64,000 nt of DNA. Origin: Rhodothermales bacterium. Lineage in GTDB: Bacteria > Bacteroidota > Rhodothermia > Rhodothermales > JANQRZ01. A model generated the notes under the pieces. It was not told where the DNA came from. It did no database searches and was given only the letters and a program-made list of their open reading frames with translations. This document shows, in pieces, positions 42,972-53,134 of this stretch; the stretch's first letter is position 1, and every line of letters starts with the position of its first letter. The stretch spans positions 1 through 64,000 of the forward strand of contig JBDUXZ010000023.1 in NCBI GenBank assembly GCA_039944855.1, written 5' to 3'. The translations under genes and the position numbers were made by a program.

Positions 42972-45629
42972 CTAGCGCAGCAGCGTCATCCGCCGCGTCT
43001 CGGCGAACTGCTCGCCCGCGACGCGGACGAGGTAGACGCCCGACGCCAGCGCGCGCCCGTCGACCTCGAAGGTGTGGCGCGTGCCGCCGGCGAGGACGCC
43101 GTCGTGGAGCGTGGCGACGGTCCGGCCCATCACGTCGTAGACGGCGACGGTGACGGCCTGCGCCTCGGCGACTTCGAGCGTGAACTGCGCCCGATCCGCG
43201 AACGGGTTCGGGAACGCCGACGAGAGGGCGTAGCCGTTCGGGAGCACGTCGCTCTCGCTCGCCACCGGGAAGACGCCCGGCGGGAGGTCGAACGCCTCGG
43301 TGCCGTCGGAACGGCTGGCGGACGTGCCCTGGTCGGCGCTGAAGCCGAGCCCGCGCTTGGCGAAGGCGCGCCAGATGATGTCCGAGTACGCGCCGTCGTA
43401 GGTGAGCGTGTCAGCCATCAGGATGGCGTCGCGGCCGTCGACGAAGCCGGGGCCGCAGGGCTGCATCTTCATCCCCTCGGTGACGAGCGTGAGGGCGATG
43501 TTGTTACCGGCGGTGCCGTTGATGAGGTCGGCGTCGAAGCCCTCCTCATCGATGAGGCCCCACGTCATCTCCCACAGCATGGCGGCCCAGACCGAGCCGA
43601 CGCCGTGCGGGATGGCTTCGCCCTGGATGTCGTTGTAGGTGTGCGGGTTGAGGCCCATGTCCGTGCTGTAACGGAAGGTCCGGATGCCTCCCCCGTCGAT
43701 GCCTTCGTACTGGAGGTAGGTCCCGATGCCGCGGCCGGTCTCGCCTTCGTCCCCTTCGTTCATCGTGAGCGCGAGGCCGTAGTAGTCGCTCCAGCCCTCG
43801 CCCATCTGCTCGTCGCCCGTGAGGCAGCCAGCCGAAGAGGGGCCGCCCGTGAGGCGGTTGGAGATGCCGTGGCCGTACTCGTGTACGATCACGCCCGCAT
43901 CGAGGTCGCTGTCACGGTTGAGCGCGCTGCGGACGTAGCCCTCGGCGGGCTCGTTGTCGAACAGGAGCTGGCCCGTGCTCTGCGCCACGAAGGCGGAGGG
44001 GATGACGAGGTCGTTGAGGTCGAACGGCAGGTCCGCCTGGTTCGCGCTCATGTTGAGGATGTCCTCAGGCGACCCCGTTTCACCGGCTCCGTTGCGGGAG
44101 TTGTTGTGGATGATGACAGCGATCGCGCCGGCCTCCTGCGCGTTCCACGCCTTCAGTGCGAAGGGGCAGTCGCCGCGCTCGACGAGGGCGATCTTGCCTT
44201 CAACCTCATCGGGATTGAAGAACTCCTCGCAGGCGCGGTCCGCCAGGTCGAGGTCGGGTTCGCCGCCGGGGTAGTCGCCGCCGTCGCCGGTCTCGGCCAC
44301 GATGATCTCGGTCGCGGGGAAGTCCACGGGGAAGGGCTGGCCGAATTGGGCGGTGCCGACCGCGTACACGCCGGCGATGCCGCCGGGCGCTACAATCGTG
44401 AGGCCGCCGCTACCGGTCCACTGGAACATCTGCATCCGCGGGCGGGAGCCGTCCGGCGGCGTGGAGAAGTTCGCGTTGTTCGTGCCGCTGCCGTCCTGCG
44501 CCTCGGCGCGGACGTAGTCGTTGCCGACCCCTGCAGCGGTGAAGTTCTCCGCCTGGAAGTTGCCCGCCGCTTCGTCGAAGCCGGCGGCGACGAGGACGTC
44601 GTGGACAATGTTGTTCCAGTAGAAGAGGTTCGTGATCGCGGCGTCCTCGTAGTCCACAGGCGTCTGGTTTTCGAGATCGACCTCGAAATCGAAGGCGAGG
44701 TCTTCGCCGCCGTCCGGGCTGTAGCCGGCGACGTTCGTGCCGGCGCGGTCCTCGTAGGCGTGGACGTTGTTGCCGCGCGTGGTCGTGTACTGAGCGTCGG
44801 AGTCGTCGTGCCAGCCCAGCGGCGAGGCCGTCGGGTCTTCGGGCGAGACGGCGAGCGAGCGGTCGCCGTGGCTCGGGGACTCGACGGGGTAGGCCCACAC
44901 GTTGTAGGACGCGCCGCCGCTGCGGGCGCCGACGAACGGGCTCGCGGCGATCGGGCGGTAGTCGGCGGGCGCGGCGTCCTCGGCGATCCACTCGTCGTGG
45001 ACGGTCCAGTCGATCTGGTCGAGGACGGCGCCGGTCTCGGCGTCGACCCGGAGGCTCCACCAGTGGCGCGCGTCGAGCTGCTCGATCGAGAGGTCCCACG
45101 CGAGGCGGAGCGTGCCGTCCTCCTGCACGAAGTAGACGAGCTGGACGGGGATCGCTTCGAGCGATACGCCGGCGTCGCTGAGCAGGAGCTGGTGGCGCTC
45201 GTTGGCGGCCCGCAGCACGCTCGGCGCGCTCGTGAGCGCGAGGCCGAGGTGGCGCGCGGCGGCCTCGACGGCGGCCTCGGCCGTGATCGACGGTGCGGGC
45301 GCGTTCGCCACGCGGCTCGCGTTCGGCACGAACCGGCTCTTCACGCCGACGACGCGGTTGTCGGTCGTGACGTGGGCGTTGAGCTGGCCGTTGTACACCT
45401 CGACGCCGTTGACCTTCTGGCGGAGGTAGACGTGGGTCACGCCGTTGACGCGGCTGACGTACTCGTCGGTGACGGCGACGTCGCCGAGGTCGCCGGCGGC
45501 GAGGCCGAGGGCGGCGCGGCTGGCGCGGAGGTGGTCGAGCGCCGTCGTGACGGCGCGGCTCTGGCTCTGGGCCTGGGCCAGCGGCGCGCTCATCGCGAGC
45601 GCTACAAGTAGGAGTAAATATTTGTGCAT
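42972..45629 (-). CDS. secreted M36 (fungalysin) metalloprotease with PA and T9SS domains
   Basis: The 885-residue extracellular zinc protease has a signal peptide (ending PLAQAQ), then an FTP propeptide (~30-250) and an M36 catalytic domain with an inserted PA domain (~385-520: GKIALVERGDCPFALK). The zinc motif HEYGH is at 583-587 and the third-ligand region QMGEGWSDYY lies downstream. The C-terminal T9SS sorting domain starts near 810 (FPNPFADRAQF...) and is almost identical to that of the neighbouring protease. Secreted proteolysis of peptides or proteins for nutrition is the likely role. Confidence 0.93.
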   Translation of the reverse strand: MHKYLLLLVALAMSAPLAQAQSQSRAVTTALDHLRASRAALGLAAGDLGDVAVTDEYVSRVNGVTHVYLRQKVNGVEVYNGQLNAHVTTDNRVVGVKSRFVPNASRVANAPAPSITAEAAVEAAARHLGLALTSAPSVLRAANERHQLLLSDAGVSLEAIPVQLVYFVQEDGTLRLAWDLSIEQLDARHWWSLRVDAETGAVLDQIDWTVHDEWIAEDAAPADYRPIAASPFVGARSGGASYNVWAYPVESPSHGDRSLAVSPEDPTASPLGWHDDSDAQYTTTRGNNVHAYEDRAGTNVAGYSPDGGEDLAFDFEVDLENQTPVDYEDAAITNLFYWNNIVHDVLVAAGFDEAAGNFQAENFTAAGVGNDYVRAEAQDGSGTNNANFSTPPDGSRPRMQMFQWTGSGGLTIVAPGGIAGVYAVGTAQFGQPFPVDFPATEIIVAETGDGGDYPGGEPDLDLADRACEEFFNPDEVEGKIALVERGDCPFALKAWNAQEAGAIAVIIHNNSRNGAGETGSPEDILNMSANQADLPFDLNDLVIPSAFVAQSTGQLLFDNEPAEGYVRSALNRDSDLDAGVIVHEYGHGISNRLTGGPSSAGCLTGDEQMGEGWSDYYGLALTMNEGDEGETGRGIGTYLQYEGIDGGGIRTFRYSTDMGLNPHTYNDIQGEAIPHGVGSVWAAMLWEMTWGLIDEEGFDADLINGTAGNNIALTLVTEGMKMQPCGPGFVDGRDAILMADTLTYDGAYSDIIWRAFAKRGLGFSADQGTSASRSDGTEAFDLPPGVFPVASESDVLPNGYALSSAFPNPFADRAQFTLEVAEAQAVTVAVYDVMGRTVATLHDGVLAGGTRHTFEVDGRALASGVYLVRVAGEQFAETRRMTLLR

Positions 45630-45670
45630 GATCCCGTGGTGTGAGTTGTGTTGGTGGGAATGGCGAATGC

Positions 45671-45704
45671 CGAGGCCGGCGCTCCGTGGCGAGCGCCGGC
45701 CTCG
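45671..45704 (-). terminator. terminator hairpin between the two M36 genes
   Basis: A perfect 14-bp stem (45671-45684 with 45691-45704) with loop CGTGGC lies 12 nt after the stop of the upstream protease gene. No T-run follows. Confidence 0.7.
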
Positions 45705-45715
45705 TCTCGGTCTGA

Positions 45716-48700
45716 CTACTTGAGCAAGGTGATGCGCCGCGTCTCGGCGAACTGCTCGCCGGTGACGCGGACGAGGTAGACGCCCGACGCCAGCGCGCGC
45801 CCGTCGACCTCGAAGCCGTGGCGCGTGCCCGCGGCGAGGGCGCCGTCGTGGAGCGTGGCGACGGTTCGGCCCATCACGTCGTAGACGGCGACGGTGACGG
45901 CCTGCGCCTCAGCGACCTCGAGCGTGAACTGCGCCCGCTCCGCGAACGGGTTCGGGAACAGCTCGCCGAGCGCGTACGGACCCGGTAGCGCCGAGCCGTC
46001 CTCATTCGCGACGCCGGCGACGGTCAGCGTCACGGCGATATCCGACACGAGGTTCTCGGGGTCGTTGGAGTAGACCCCGAGCAGCTCTTCGGAGATCTCC
46101 TCCGTGATGTCCGTCGCGTCGAACGTGAGCGTGACGACCTGCTCCTCGCCGACTTCGATCGTGCCCGAGGCGGGGTCCGCGCTCAGCCACGAGGCCGGGG
46201 CTTCGAGCTGCGAGCCGATCTGCCAGTCGAGGGCGCGCTCGCCGTCGTTCGTGATCGTGATCTCGACGGTGTCGGTCCCGCCCGGCTCGAGGGCGACCGC
46301 CACGTCGTCGTCGGAGACGTCGATCGCCGGGGCCGGCGCGAGGGGGTCGATCACGAGGATGCTGCTCTCGACGCAGTCCGTCTCGGTGCCCGGCGCGCAG
46401 ACCTCGACGTCGACCGCGACGGGGGCCGTGCCGATCACGACGTCATCCACGTACCACCCGTCGTCGCTGACGCTGACGTCGGTGGCGAAGCGGAAGCGGA
46501 TGAGCACGTCTTGGCCCACGTAATCGCCGAGGTCAGCGATCGTCGTGATGAAGCCGGAGCTGGCGCCGGAGAAGGCCATGCGGCCGCCGATCGGGCTGCT
46601 GAAGCTCGTGCTGATCGTGCTGTTGTAGCCGTTTTCGGTCATCGCGTCGCCGAGGTCCTCCCACGTCGCGCCGTCGTCCGTCGAGATCTCGACGACACCG
46701 CCGTCGAAGTTGGTCTCGGAGTCGTAACGGTGCGTGAAGCGGAGCTCCGCGTCGTCGTCGAGCGCGAGGGCTTCGGCGAAGAAGAGGTACTGGTCGGTGA
46801 CGGAGGCGATGTCGTCGGCGAACCAACCGGCCGAGCCGCCCTCGCCGTTGCCGTCGCCGAGCGTCCAGTCGATGGTGCCTGCGCCGCGCTCGACGGTCCA
46901 GTTATCCGAGCCTTCCTCCATGTCGTCGTCGAAGAAGATCTGCGCCGTGGCGTCGGCGTTCGCGAGGAGGCGGAACGTGCGCACCGTCTCCGAGCCCGTC
47001 GCGGCGTCGAAGGCGGGGAACGACACGACGCCGTCGGCGAAGGTGCCGCCGTCGCTGGCCGAGCCGCCGACGTAGATGGCGTCGTCGGGGACGGGGGCGG
47101 ACATCACCACGTTCGAGACCTCGTCGCGCGCCGTCCCATTGCTGAAGGTGAGGGTGTAGTCGATGAACTCGAAGTTGTTGACGGGGTCCGGCGTGGCTTC
47201 GAGGAAGACGAAGCGGCCGAGGCCCGGCGGGAGGTCGAAGCTCTCGACTTCGTCGCCGGTGGAGTTGGGGCTGCCCTGGCTGGCGCCGAAGCCGATGCCG
47301 CGCTTGGCGAAGGCCTCCCAGATCGCCACATTGTTGGCCCCGTCGTAGAGCGCTTCGTCGGCGGCGAGGATCGCGTCGCGGCCGGTGACGAAGCCGGGCG
47401 AGCACGGCTGCATCTTGAGCGCCTCGGTGATGAGGGCGAGGGCGACGTTGTTGCCGCCCGTGCCCGCGATGAGGTCGGGGTCGAAGCCGTGGATGTCGAT
47501 GAGATTCCACGTCATCTCCCACACCGCCGTGGCCCACATGAAGCCGACGCCGTGGGGCACGGCGAGCCCGCCGATGTCACCGTACGTGAAGGCGTTGACG
47601 CCCATGTCGGTGGAGTAGCGGGCGGGGCGGATGCCGGGGCCCGTGATGGGCTGGTTCAGCGCGTAGGTCCCGATGCCACGGCCGGTCTCCGCGACGTCGC
47701 CTTCCTGGATCGACATGATGAGGCCGTACCAGTCGCTCCAGCCCTCGCCCATCTGCTCGCTGTTCGTGAGGCAGTTGTCGGTGCTGGGGCCGCCGGTGAT
47801 GCGGATGGAGATGCCGTGGCCGACCTCGTGCGCGATGATGCCGTTGTCGAAGTCGCCGTCGCGCTGGGGGTTCGAGGTGTTCCAGAGGTACATCTCGATG
47901 CGGGAGATGCCCCCGTCGGGCGAGCGGAAGTAGCGGGCGTTGTTGAGGTCGCTGCCGTCCTGCCCTTCTGCGCGGAGGGCGTCGCCACCCAGGCCGCCAT
48001 TCTCGAAGTTGTTTTCCTGGAAGTTGCCCGCGGCCTCGTCGAACCCGTACTGGTACATCACGTCGTGGATGAGGTTGTTCCAGTAGAACAGGTTCGTGAC
48101 GGCGGCCGGGCGGTAGGCGCTGGGCTGCATCATGAAGTCGAGCTCGAAGTCGAACTCGAGGGCCTCACCGCCGTCGGGCTCGGCATTCGTGCCGTTGGGG
48201 CCGCCGTTGCCGCTGGCGTCGACGTAGGCCCACGTGTTGTTGCCGCGCGTCTTGGTGTACTGCGTGTCGCCGGTGTCGTGCCAGCCCAGCGGGGAGGCGA
48301 TGGGGTCGGCGGGGTCGGTGACGAGCGTGCGGCCTCCGAAGCTCGGGCTCTCGAACGGGCTGTCGAAGACGCGGTAGCTGCCGCCGCCGCCGAGCCGGCC
48401 GGAGCGGACGTTCTCTGCCGTGGCGAGGGGCCCGTAGGCGTCCGTCGAGGCGAGCGGCGCGAGGTCAACGACCGCGCTGGCGGCAGCGCCATCGGGCATG
48501 CCCCAGTGATCGTGGACCACCTGGTCCCACTGCAGCAGCACCTCGCCGGTGGCTGCGTCGACGCGGACGGTCCAGACATGCTCCTTCTGTTCGATCTCGA
48601 CGTCCCACGCGAGGACGGCGTCTTTCACTTCGACGGGGTGGTAGACGAGCTTGGCCGGGATCGGCGCGAGCGAAACGCCGCCGCCGGAGAACGTCGTGGC

Positions 48701-49132
48701 GCGGGCGGCGCCGGTCGCGCGGCTCTGCACCGCGAGGGGCTCGGTGAACGTGAGGCCGAGGTGGCCCACAGCCGTCGCCACCGCGCTCTCCGCCGAAAGC
48801 GAGGGGGAGGCCGACCGCTGCGTGGTCCCGAGTGTGGGGTTGAACGCGCCCCCGGCGAGGAGCATGCTGCCGTCGCGCTTCACGTTGACCGTGATCCGCG
48901 CGTCGGCGACCTCGATGCCGCCCCGATGCTGCTGGAAGTAGACGTGGGTGACACCACTTCGCTTGCTCGTGTACGCATCGGTGACGACGGCCTCATCGAG
49001 AGCGGTGCCCGTGATGCCGAACTGATCGGCGTGCTGCTGGAGGTACTGGCGGGCCGTCTCGATCTGGGCGCTCTGGGCCCAGGCGACCGAGGGGAGGAGG
49101 AGCCCAACGAGGAGCAGGAGCAAGCGGTTCAT
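45716..49132 (-). CDS. secreted M36 (fungalysin) metalloprotease with accessory domains and T9SS domain
   Basis: The 1138-residue paralog of the previous gene has a signal peptide (PSVAWAQS), an FTP propeptide (~25-230) and an M36 catalytic domain with HEVGH at 435-439 and QMGEGWSDWYG. It lacks the inserted PA domain. After the catalytic part it has a MAM/immune-inhibitor-A-like jelly-roll region (~720-915, DDDMEEGSDNWT...WYVDDVVIG), then an Ig-like BACON/choice-of-anchor region (~945-1050: ITNDGERALDWQI). The sorting domain ends in TLLK. It is separated from its partner by a strong hairpin, so the two genes may be transcribed separately. Confidence 0.92.
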   Translation of the reverse strand: MNRLLLLLVGLLLPSVAWAQSAQIETARQYLQQHADQFGITGTALDEAVVTDAYTSKRSGVTHVYFQQHRGGIEVADARITVNVKRDGSMLLAGGAFNPTLGTTQRSASPSLSAESAVATAVGHLGLTFTEPLAVQSRATGAARATTFSGGGVSLAPIPAKLVYHPVEVKDAVLAWDVEIEQKEHVWTVRVDAATGEVLLQWDQVVHDHWGMPDGAAASAVVDLAPLASTDAYGPLATAENVRSGRLGGGGSYRVFDSPFESPSFGGRTLVTDPADPIASPLGWHDTGDTQYTKTRGNNTWAYVDASGNGGPNGTNAEPDGGEALEFDFELDFMMQPSAYRPAAVTNLFYWNNLIHDVMYQYGFDEAAGNFQENNFENGGLGGDALRAEGQDGSDLNNARYFRSPDGGISRIEMYLWNTSNPQRDGDFDNGIIAHEVGHGISIRITGGPSTDNCLTNSEQMGEGWSDWYGLIMSIQEGDVAETGRGIGTYALNQPITGPGIRPARYSTDMGVNAFTYGDIGGLAVPHGVGFMWATAVWEMTWNLIDIHGFDPDLIAGTGGNNVALALITEALKMQPCSPGFVTGRDAILAADEALYDGANNVAIWEAFAKRGIGFGASQGSPNSTGDEVESFDLPPGLGRFVFLEATPDPVNNFEFIDYTLTFSNGTARDEVSNVVMSAPVPDDAIYVGGSASDGGTFADGVVSFPAFDAATGSETVRTFRLLANADATAQIFFDDDMEEGSDNWTVERGAGTIDWTLGDGNGEGGSAGWFADDIASVTDQYLFFAEALALDDDAELRFTHRYDSETNFDGGVVEISTDDGATWEDLGDAMTENGYNSTISTSFSSPIGGRMAFSGASSGFITTIADLGDYVGQDVLIRFRFATDVSVSDDGWYVDDVVIGTAPVAVDVEVCAPGTETDCVESSILVIDPLAPAPAIDVSDDDVAVALEPGGTDTVEITITNDGERALDWQIGSQLEAPASWLSADPASGTIEVGEEQVVTLTFDATDITEEISEELLGVYSNDPENLVSDIAVTLTVAGVANEDGSALPGPYALGELFPNPFAERAQFTLEVAEAQAVTVAVYDVMGRTVATLHDGALAAGTRHGFEVDGRALASGVYLVRVTGEQFAETRRITLLK

Positions 49133-49432
49133 AGAACAGGAGTCTAGGGTGAGAACGTGAAGAGGGCGCGCATCGCACGTCGGAACGCACGGACACCGAG
49201 CGAAGCGGCTCTAAATCGTGCACGTCTTACCCCTTGCCTGAGCCACACCACGGCCCCGAATATAGGGCACGGTTTCGCCTCTATAAAGGGCGGATTAAGA
49301 TATTCCGAATTGTCCGCGATCTAACTCGCGGATGCAGAGCGTAGGCGCTTCCCTACTGCCCACATCGCGCCATGCCTCTTCGGCGGCGGCGCCTTGGAGA
49401 AACGGTCCAGCCTCCTGCGCGGCCTACCGGTA
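49133..49432. other. intergenic region upstream of the M36 protease gene
   Basis: This 300-bp gene-free spacer separates the protease gene start from the end of the DUF4177-like gene. It holds an AT-rich stretch (49258-49313, e.g. minus-strand TTTATA and TATATT hexamers) suitable for the protease promoter, and a 6-bp hairpin CCGCGA-TCTAAC-TCGCGG (49314-49331). No ORF with a ribosome site was found. Confidence 0.5.
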
Positions 49433-49756
49433 TCACTCGAGTTCGGGATTCTTCCAGCCGCCATTCTCGATTTCCGATTCCACGACGTAGCCGCCCTCAA
49501 GCGCCTGCTCGATCTGCCCCTCGATGTCGACCTCGGCCTGCTCTTCGAGCTCTTCCATCCGGCGCGTGGCCTCGCGCTCGCTCTGTTCGAGCACGACCAT
49601 CGCCGCGAACCGGCTGCCCTCACTGCTCCCTGCTCCACCCATCGGGGCGATCTGCACGACGCGCCACCCCTCGCGGAGGTCCTTGTTGACCGAGGTGAGC
49701 CCTTGCGTGCCGTTGGCTCCCGTGGTGACGATGATGACCTTCTGCGAAACGCTCAT
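49433..49756 (-). CDS. DUF4177-like small protein
   Basis: ATG 49756 yields 107 residues; the frame reaches 49813 but lacks a ribosome site there. The N-terminal 55 residues (VIIVTTG...LTSVNKDLREGWRVVQIAPMG...AAMVVLEQ) follow the DUF4177 pattern of a small alpha-beta fold with a GW turn. The rest is a charged helix with many Glu residues that could form a coiled coil (about 58-92). Function is unknown. It is downstream of purL on the same strand, 136 nt away. Confidence 0.72.
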   Translation of the reverse strand: MSVSQKVIIVTTGANGTQGLTSVNKDLREGWRVVQIAPMGGAGSSEGSRFAAMVVLEQSEREATRRMEELEEQAEVDIEGQIEQALEGGYVVESEIENGGWKNPELE

Positions 49757-49892
49757 AAACGGAGTAGCAAATGGGTGGTGTGGGGTGAGGTCGCCCACGC
49801 TGTCGAGGTCCACCCGGTAGCGTAGGGAGAGGCTATAAAGCGCTGGAATATAATTAACGGGACCGATGTGGGGGGGCGCTCGCAGCGGTCGC

Positions 49893-52160
49893 CTATCGGC
49901 TCATCGCAGCCGGAATCGTTGCTTCGTGCCGCTCGGCGAGAACGTTCGCCGTCTCGTCCACGACGACGGTGCCGCCGACTTCGATCCGCAGCCGGTCGCC
50001 GCCGACGCGGCCGATGGGGAGGGCCTGTGCACCCGTCCCGACGATCGTGTCCTGCACCATCTCGCCGTCGTCGTACGCCGTGGTGAAGACGATCCGGCTC
50101 TGCGCTTCGCCGAAGAGCGCGGCGTCGAGCCGGAGCCCGGAGGCGTCGAGCGAGATCTCCGCGCCGAGGCCGTCGAGCGTGCATTCGGCGAGGCAGACGG
50201 CGAGGCCGCCGTCGGAGACGTCGTGTGCGCTCTTGACGAGGCCGCTGCGGATCAGGTCCAGCATCGCTCCTTGCACGGCGGCTTCTTCCGCGAGGTCGAG
50301 GTGGGGCGCGTCGCCGGTCGTCCGGCCGCGCACGGCGGCGAGGTACTCGGTCCCGCCGATCTCATCTTTGAACTGCCAGCCGTCGGGCGAGAGGAGGAAG
50401 ACGACGTCGCCCTCGTCGCGGAACGGGATCGTCGTCGCGTCGCGCTCCACGTCCTCGACGAGCCCGAGCATCCCGATCGTCGGCGTGGGGAAGACGGCGC
50501 TCTCGGGGTTCTCGTTGTAGAAGCTGACGTTGCCGCCGGTGACGGGCGTGCCGAACGCGCGGCAGGCGTCGCCCATCCCGCCGACGGCTTCGGTGAACTG
50601 CCAGTAGACTTCGGGCTTGTACGGGTTGCCGAAGTTGAGGCAGTTGGTGATCGCGAGCGGCTTGCCGCCGGCGCAGACGACGTTCCGCGCCGCCTCGGCC
50701 ACGGCGATCTGCCCGCCTTTGCGCGGGTTGAGGTAGACGTAGCGCCCGTTGCAGTCGGTCTTGACGGCGAGGCCCTTGTTCGTGTCTTTGATGCGTACGA
50801 CGGCGGCGTCGCTCGGGCCGGGGCCGACGACGGTGTTCGTGCGGACCGTCGTGTCGTACTGCTCGAACACCCACCGTTTCGACGCGATGTTCGGCGAGGC
50901 GAGGAGCTGCTGCAACACGTCGCCCGCATCGTCGGCGCTCACGTCGGGCACGGAGTTCGGGTCGAAGGCGTGGGCGGCGTCGAGGTAGGCCGGCCGCCGC
51001 GTCTCGCGGTGGTAGACCGGCGCGCCGCCGCCGAGGACGAGGTGCTCGGCGGGCACGTCGGCGACGAGGTCGCCGTGCCAGTGGACCTTCACCCGGCCGT
51101 CATCGGTGACCTCGCCGATGTTCTCCACGTGGAGGTCCCACTTCTCGAACACGCGCTCGACCTCCGCCTCGCGTCCTTTCTCGACGACGAGCAGCATCCG
51201 CTCCTGGCTCTCGGAGAGCATCAGCTCGTACGGCGTCATGCCCGACTCGCGCGCCGGCACGCGCTCGAGGTGGAGCACCATGCCCGCCTCGCCCTTCGCG
51301 CTCATCTCGCACGACGAGCACGTGATCCCCGCCGCGCCCATGTCCTGAATCCCGACGACCGCGCCCGTGGCGAGCGCTTCGAGCGTCGCTTCGAGCAGGA
51401 GCTTCTCCGTGAACGGGTCGCCGACCTGCACGCTCGGCCGCTTGGCCTCGCTGGCTTCGGAGATCTCTTCTGATGCGAACGTCGCGCCGTGGATGCCGTC
51501 GCGGCCCGTCGCGCTCCCGACGATGTAGACGGGATTGCCGACGCCCGTCGCGATGGCGCTCGCCGTCTCGCCGACTTTCACGACGCCGACACTCATCGCG
51601 TTGACGAGCGGGTTGCCCTCGTACGACGGGTCGAAGTAGACCTCGCCGCCGACGGTCGGGACGCCGAACGAGTTGCCGTAGTCGCCGATGCCGCGCACGA
51701 CGCCGTCGAAGAGGTAGCGCACGCGGGGGTTGTCGAGCGAGCCGAAGCGGAGAGAGTTGAGGCTCGCGATTGGGCGGGCACCCATCGTGAAGATGTCCCG
51801 CTGGATCCCGCCGACGCCCGTCGCCGCACCCTGGTACGGCTCGACGGCGGAGGGGTGGTTGTGGCTCTCGATCTTGAACGCGACGGCGAGCCCGTCGCCG
51901 ATGTCGACGAGGCCGGCGTTCTCTTCGCCCGCTTCGACGAGGAGCTGCTCGCCCTCGCGCGGTAGCGTCTTCAGCAGGGCGATGGAGTTCTTGTACGAGC
52001 AGTGCTCGCTCCACATCACCGAGTAGATCCCAAGCTCGACGAAGGTGGGCGTGCGCCCGAGCGCGTCGAGCACCCACTGGTACTCCTCGTCGGTGAGCCC
52101 GTGCTCGCGGGCGAGTTCGATCGTGACGTCGGGTTCGTGGAGGGTAGCGGCGTCGGACAT
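49893..52160 (-). CDS. purL: PurL, phosphoribosylformylglycinamidine synthase subunit
   Basis: Catalyses the ATP-dependent amidation of FGAR in purine synthesis, as the synthetase subunit of the PurLQS complex. The 755 residues match the short PurL. Conserved blocks are SEHCSYKNS with catalytic H53, [30 protein letters not shown], and the second ATP-grasp-like repeat [11 protein letters not shown] and [10 protein letters not shown]. PurQ and PurS are not in this window. A 28-bp palindrome (52182-52209) lies just upstream of its start. Confidence 0.96.
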   Translation of the reverse strand: MSDAATLHEPDVTIELAREHGLTDEEYQWVLDALGRTPTFVELGIYSVMWSEHCSYKNSIALLKTLPREGEQLLVEAGEENAGLVDIGDGLAVAFKIESHNHPSAVEPYQGAATGVGGIQRDIFTMGARPIASLNSLRFGSLDNPRVRYLFDGVVRGIGDYGNSFGVPTVGGEVYFDPSYEGNPLVNAMSVGVVKVGETASAIATGVGNPVYIVGSATGRDGIHGATFASEEISEASEAKRPSVQVGDPFTEKLLLEATLEALATGAVVGIQDMGAAGITCSSCEMSAKGEAGMVLHLERVPARESGMTPYELMLSESQERMLLVVEKGREAEVERVFEKWDLHVENIGEVTDDGRVKVHWHGDLVADVPAEHLVLGGGAPVYHRETRRPAYLDAAHAFDPNSVPDVSADDAGDVLQQLLASPNIASKRWVFEQYDTTVRTNTVVGPGPSDAAVVRIKDTNKGLAVKTDCNGRYVYLNPRKGGQIAVAEAARNVVCAGGKPLAITNCLNFGNPYKPEVYWQFTEAVGGMGDACRAFGTPVTGGNVSFYNENPESAVFPTPTIGMLGLVEDVERDATTIPFRDEGDVVFLLSPDGWQFKDEIGGTEYLAAVRGRTTGDAPHLDLAEEAAVQGAMLDLIRSGLVKSAHDVSDGGLAVCLAECTLDGLGAEISLDASGLRLDAALFGEAQSRIVFTTAYDDGEMVQDTIVGTGAQALPIGRVGGDRLRIEVGGTVVVDETANVLAERHEATIPAAMSR

Positions 52161-52181
52161 GGTGGGGCGTGGTGGAATGAC

Positions 52182-52209
52182 GTAGGGGCGACCGGCCGGT
52201 CGCCCCTAC
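52182..52209. repeat. perfect 28-bp palindrome GTAGGGGCGACCGG
   Basis: The 14-bp arms GTAGGGGCGACCGG and CCGGTCGCCCCTAC are perfectly complementary with no loop. The sequence sits between the cupredoxin gene stop and the purL start. Its style (GTAG ends) resembles the GTAGAGACGC family elsewhere in the window. Confidence 0.85.
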
Positions 52210-52256
52210 CGAGGGCGGTGCAGAAAAATACGGCGCATCGCCGGTGCCGGGGAGAA

Positions 52257-52958
52257 TCAGCGCACGAGCGTCACGCGGCGCTCGACGGTGCGCTCGCCCG
52301 CCGTCGCGCGGACCACGTACGTCCCGTCGGCGAGGCCGGCGGCGTCGAGCGTGAACGGGTGCGCGCGGCCGCTCGGCAGGATTCCGCGATGCAGCGTCGC
52401 CACGCGGCGGCCGTTCGTGCTGAACACCTCAATGGCTACGTCCTGCGGGCTCGCGAGCGTGAGCGTCAGCGTGGTCGCGTCGGCGAAGGGGTTGGGGAAC
52501 GCGGCGTCGAGCGCGAGCGCCGCCGGCTGCGTGTCCTCTTCGTTGGCGGTCGCGTTCACGATGTTCATCCGCCACCCCATCTGTTGGTGGATGGCGCACT
52601 GGTAGTAGAGCAGGCCCGGCGCCGTCATCGGGACGGTGAAGACGAGCTGCTCGTTGCCCGTAGCGCCGCTGTTCGTCACGCCGTCGGTGAACTCGCCCGC
52701 GCCGCCGCCGCTCGCGCTCGTCGAGAGGTAGAACGGGTGGATGGCGGAGACGCTGTTCATCTGGAAGACGTAGGTCTGCCCGCGCGTCAGCGTCAGCTCT
52801 TGCCCTTGCACGCCGTCGAGGGCGTACACCTCGAAGCGGGCGCTGGGGTTGGGGTGGTTGGTGTTCGAAACCACGGCGACCTGGAAGGTCGTCTGGGCCT
52901 GCGCGACCGGCAGCAACAGGGCGAAGAGGAGCGGGACGAAGACGTAGCGGTGTTTCAT
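52257..52958 (-). CDS. secreted cupredoxin with T9SS sorting domain
   Basis: ATG 52958 is preceded by GAGG at a 5-nt spacing and gives 233 residues; a GTG six bases earlier is less likely. A signal peptide ends VAQAQ near residue 22. The cupredoxin domain (~24-135) carries apparent type 1 copper ligands: H74 in AIHPFYL, C121 and H124 in CAIHQQM, and M127. Then a T9SS sorting domain begins FPNPFADATTL and ends VTLVR. It therefore looks like a small surface blue-copper protein, possibly an electron carrier. A partnership with the multicopper oxidase at 22189 would be speculation. Confidence 0.85.
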   Translation of the reverse strand: MKHRYVFVPLLFALLLPVAQAQTTFQVAVVSNTNHPNPSARFEVYALDGVQGQELTLTRGQTYVFQMNSVSAIHPFYLSTSASGGGAGEFTDGVTNSGATGNEQLVFTVPMTAPGLLYYQCAIHQQMGWRMNIVNATANEEDTQPAALALDAAFPNPFADATTLTLTLASPQDVAIEVFSTNGRRVATLHRGILPSGRAHPFTLDAAGLADGTYVVRATAGERTVERRVTLVR

Positions 52959-53096
52959 GGGCACCTCGCGAGATGAAGGGGAGGGCCAACATAGGCAATC
53001 CGCTCCCGCGTGGTGCGACCGCCCCCCGAGCCCATGTCACGAATGGAACGGTGGCGTGCCATGCGCCGGGGCGGGCACTTCTTCTCGGCCCCGCGC

Positions 53097-53134
53097 AAAA
53101 AAGGAGCGCCGGACCCGTCACGGCCCGGCGCTCC
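53097..53134 (-). terminator. minus-strand intrinsic terminator
   Basis: A perfect 10-bp stem (53103-53112 with 53125-53134) is followed on the minus strand by T6 (A6 at 53097-53102). The stem is near-fully GC. Confidence 0.75.
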
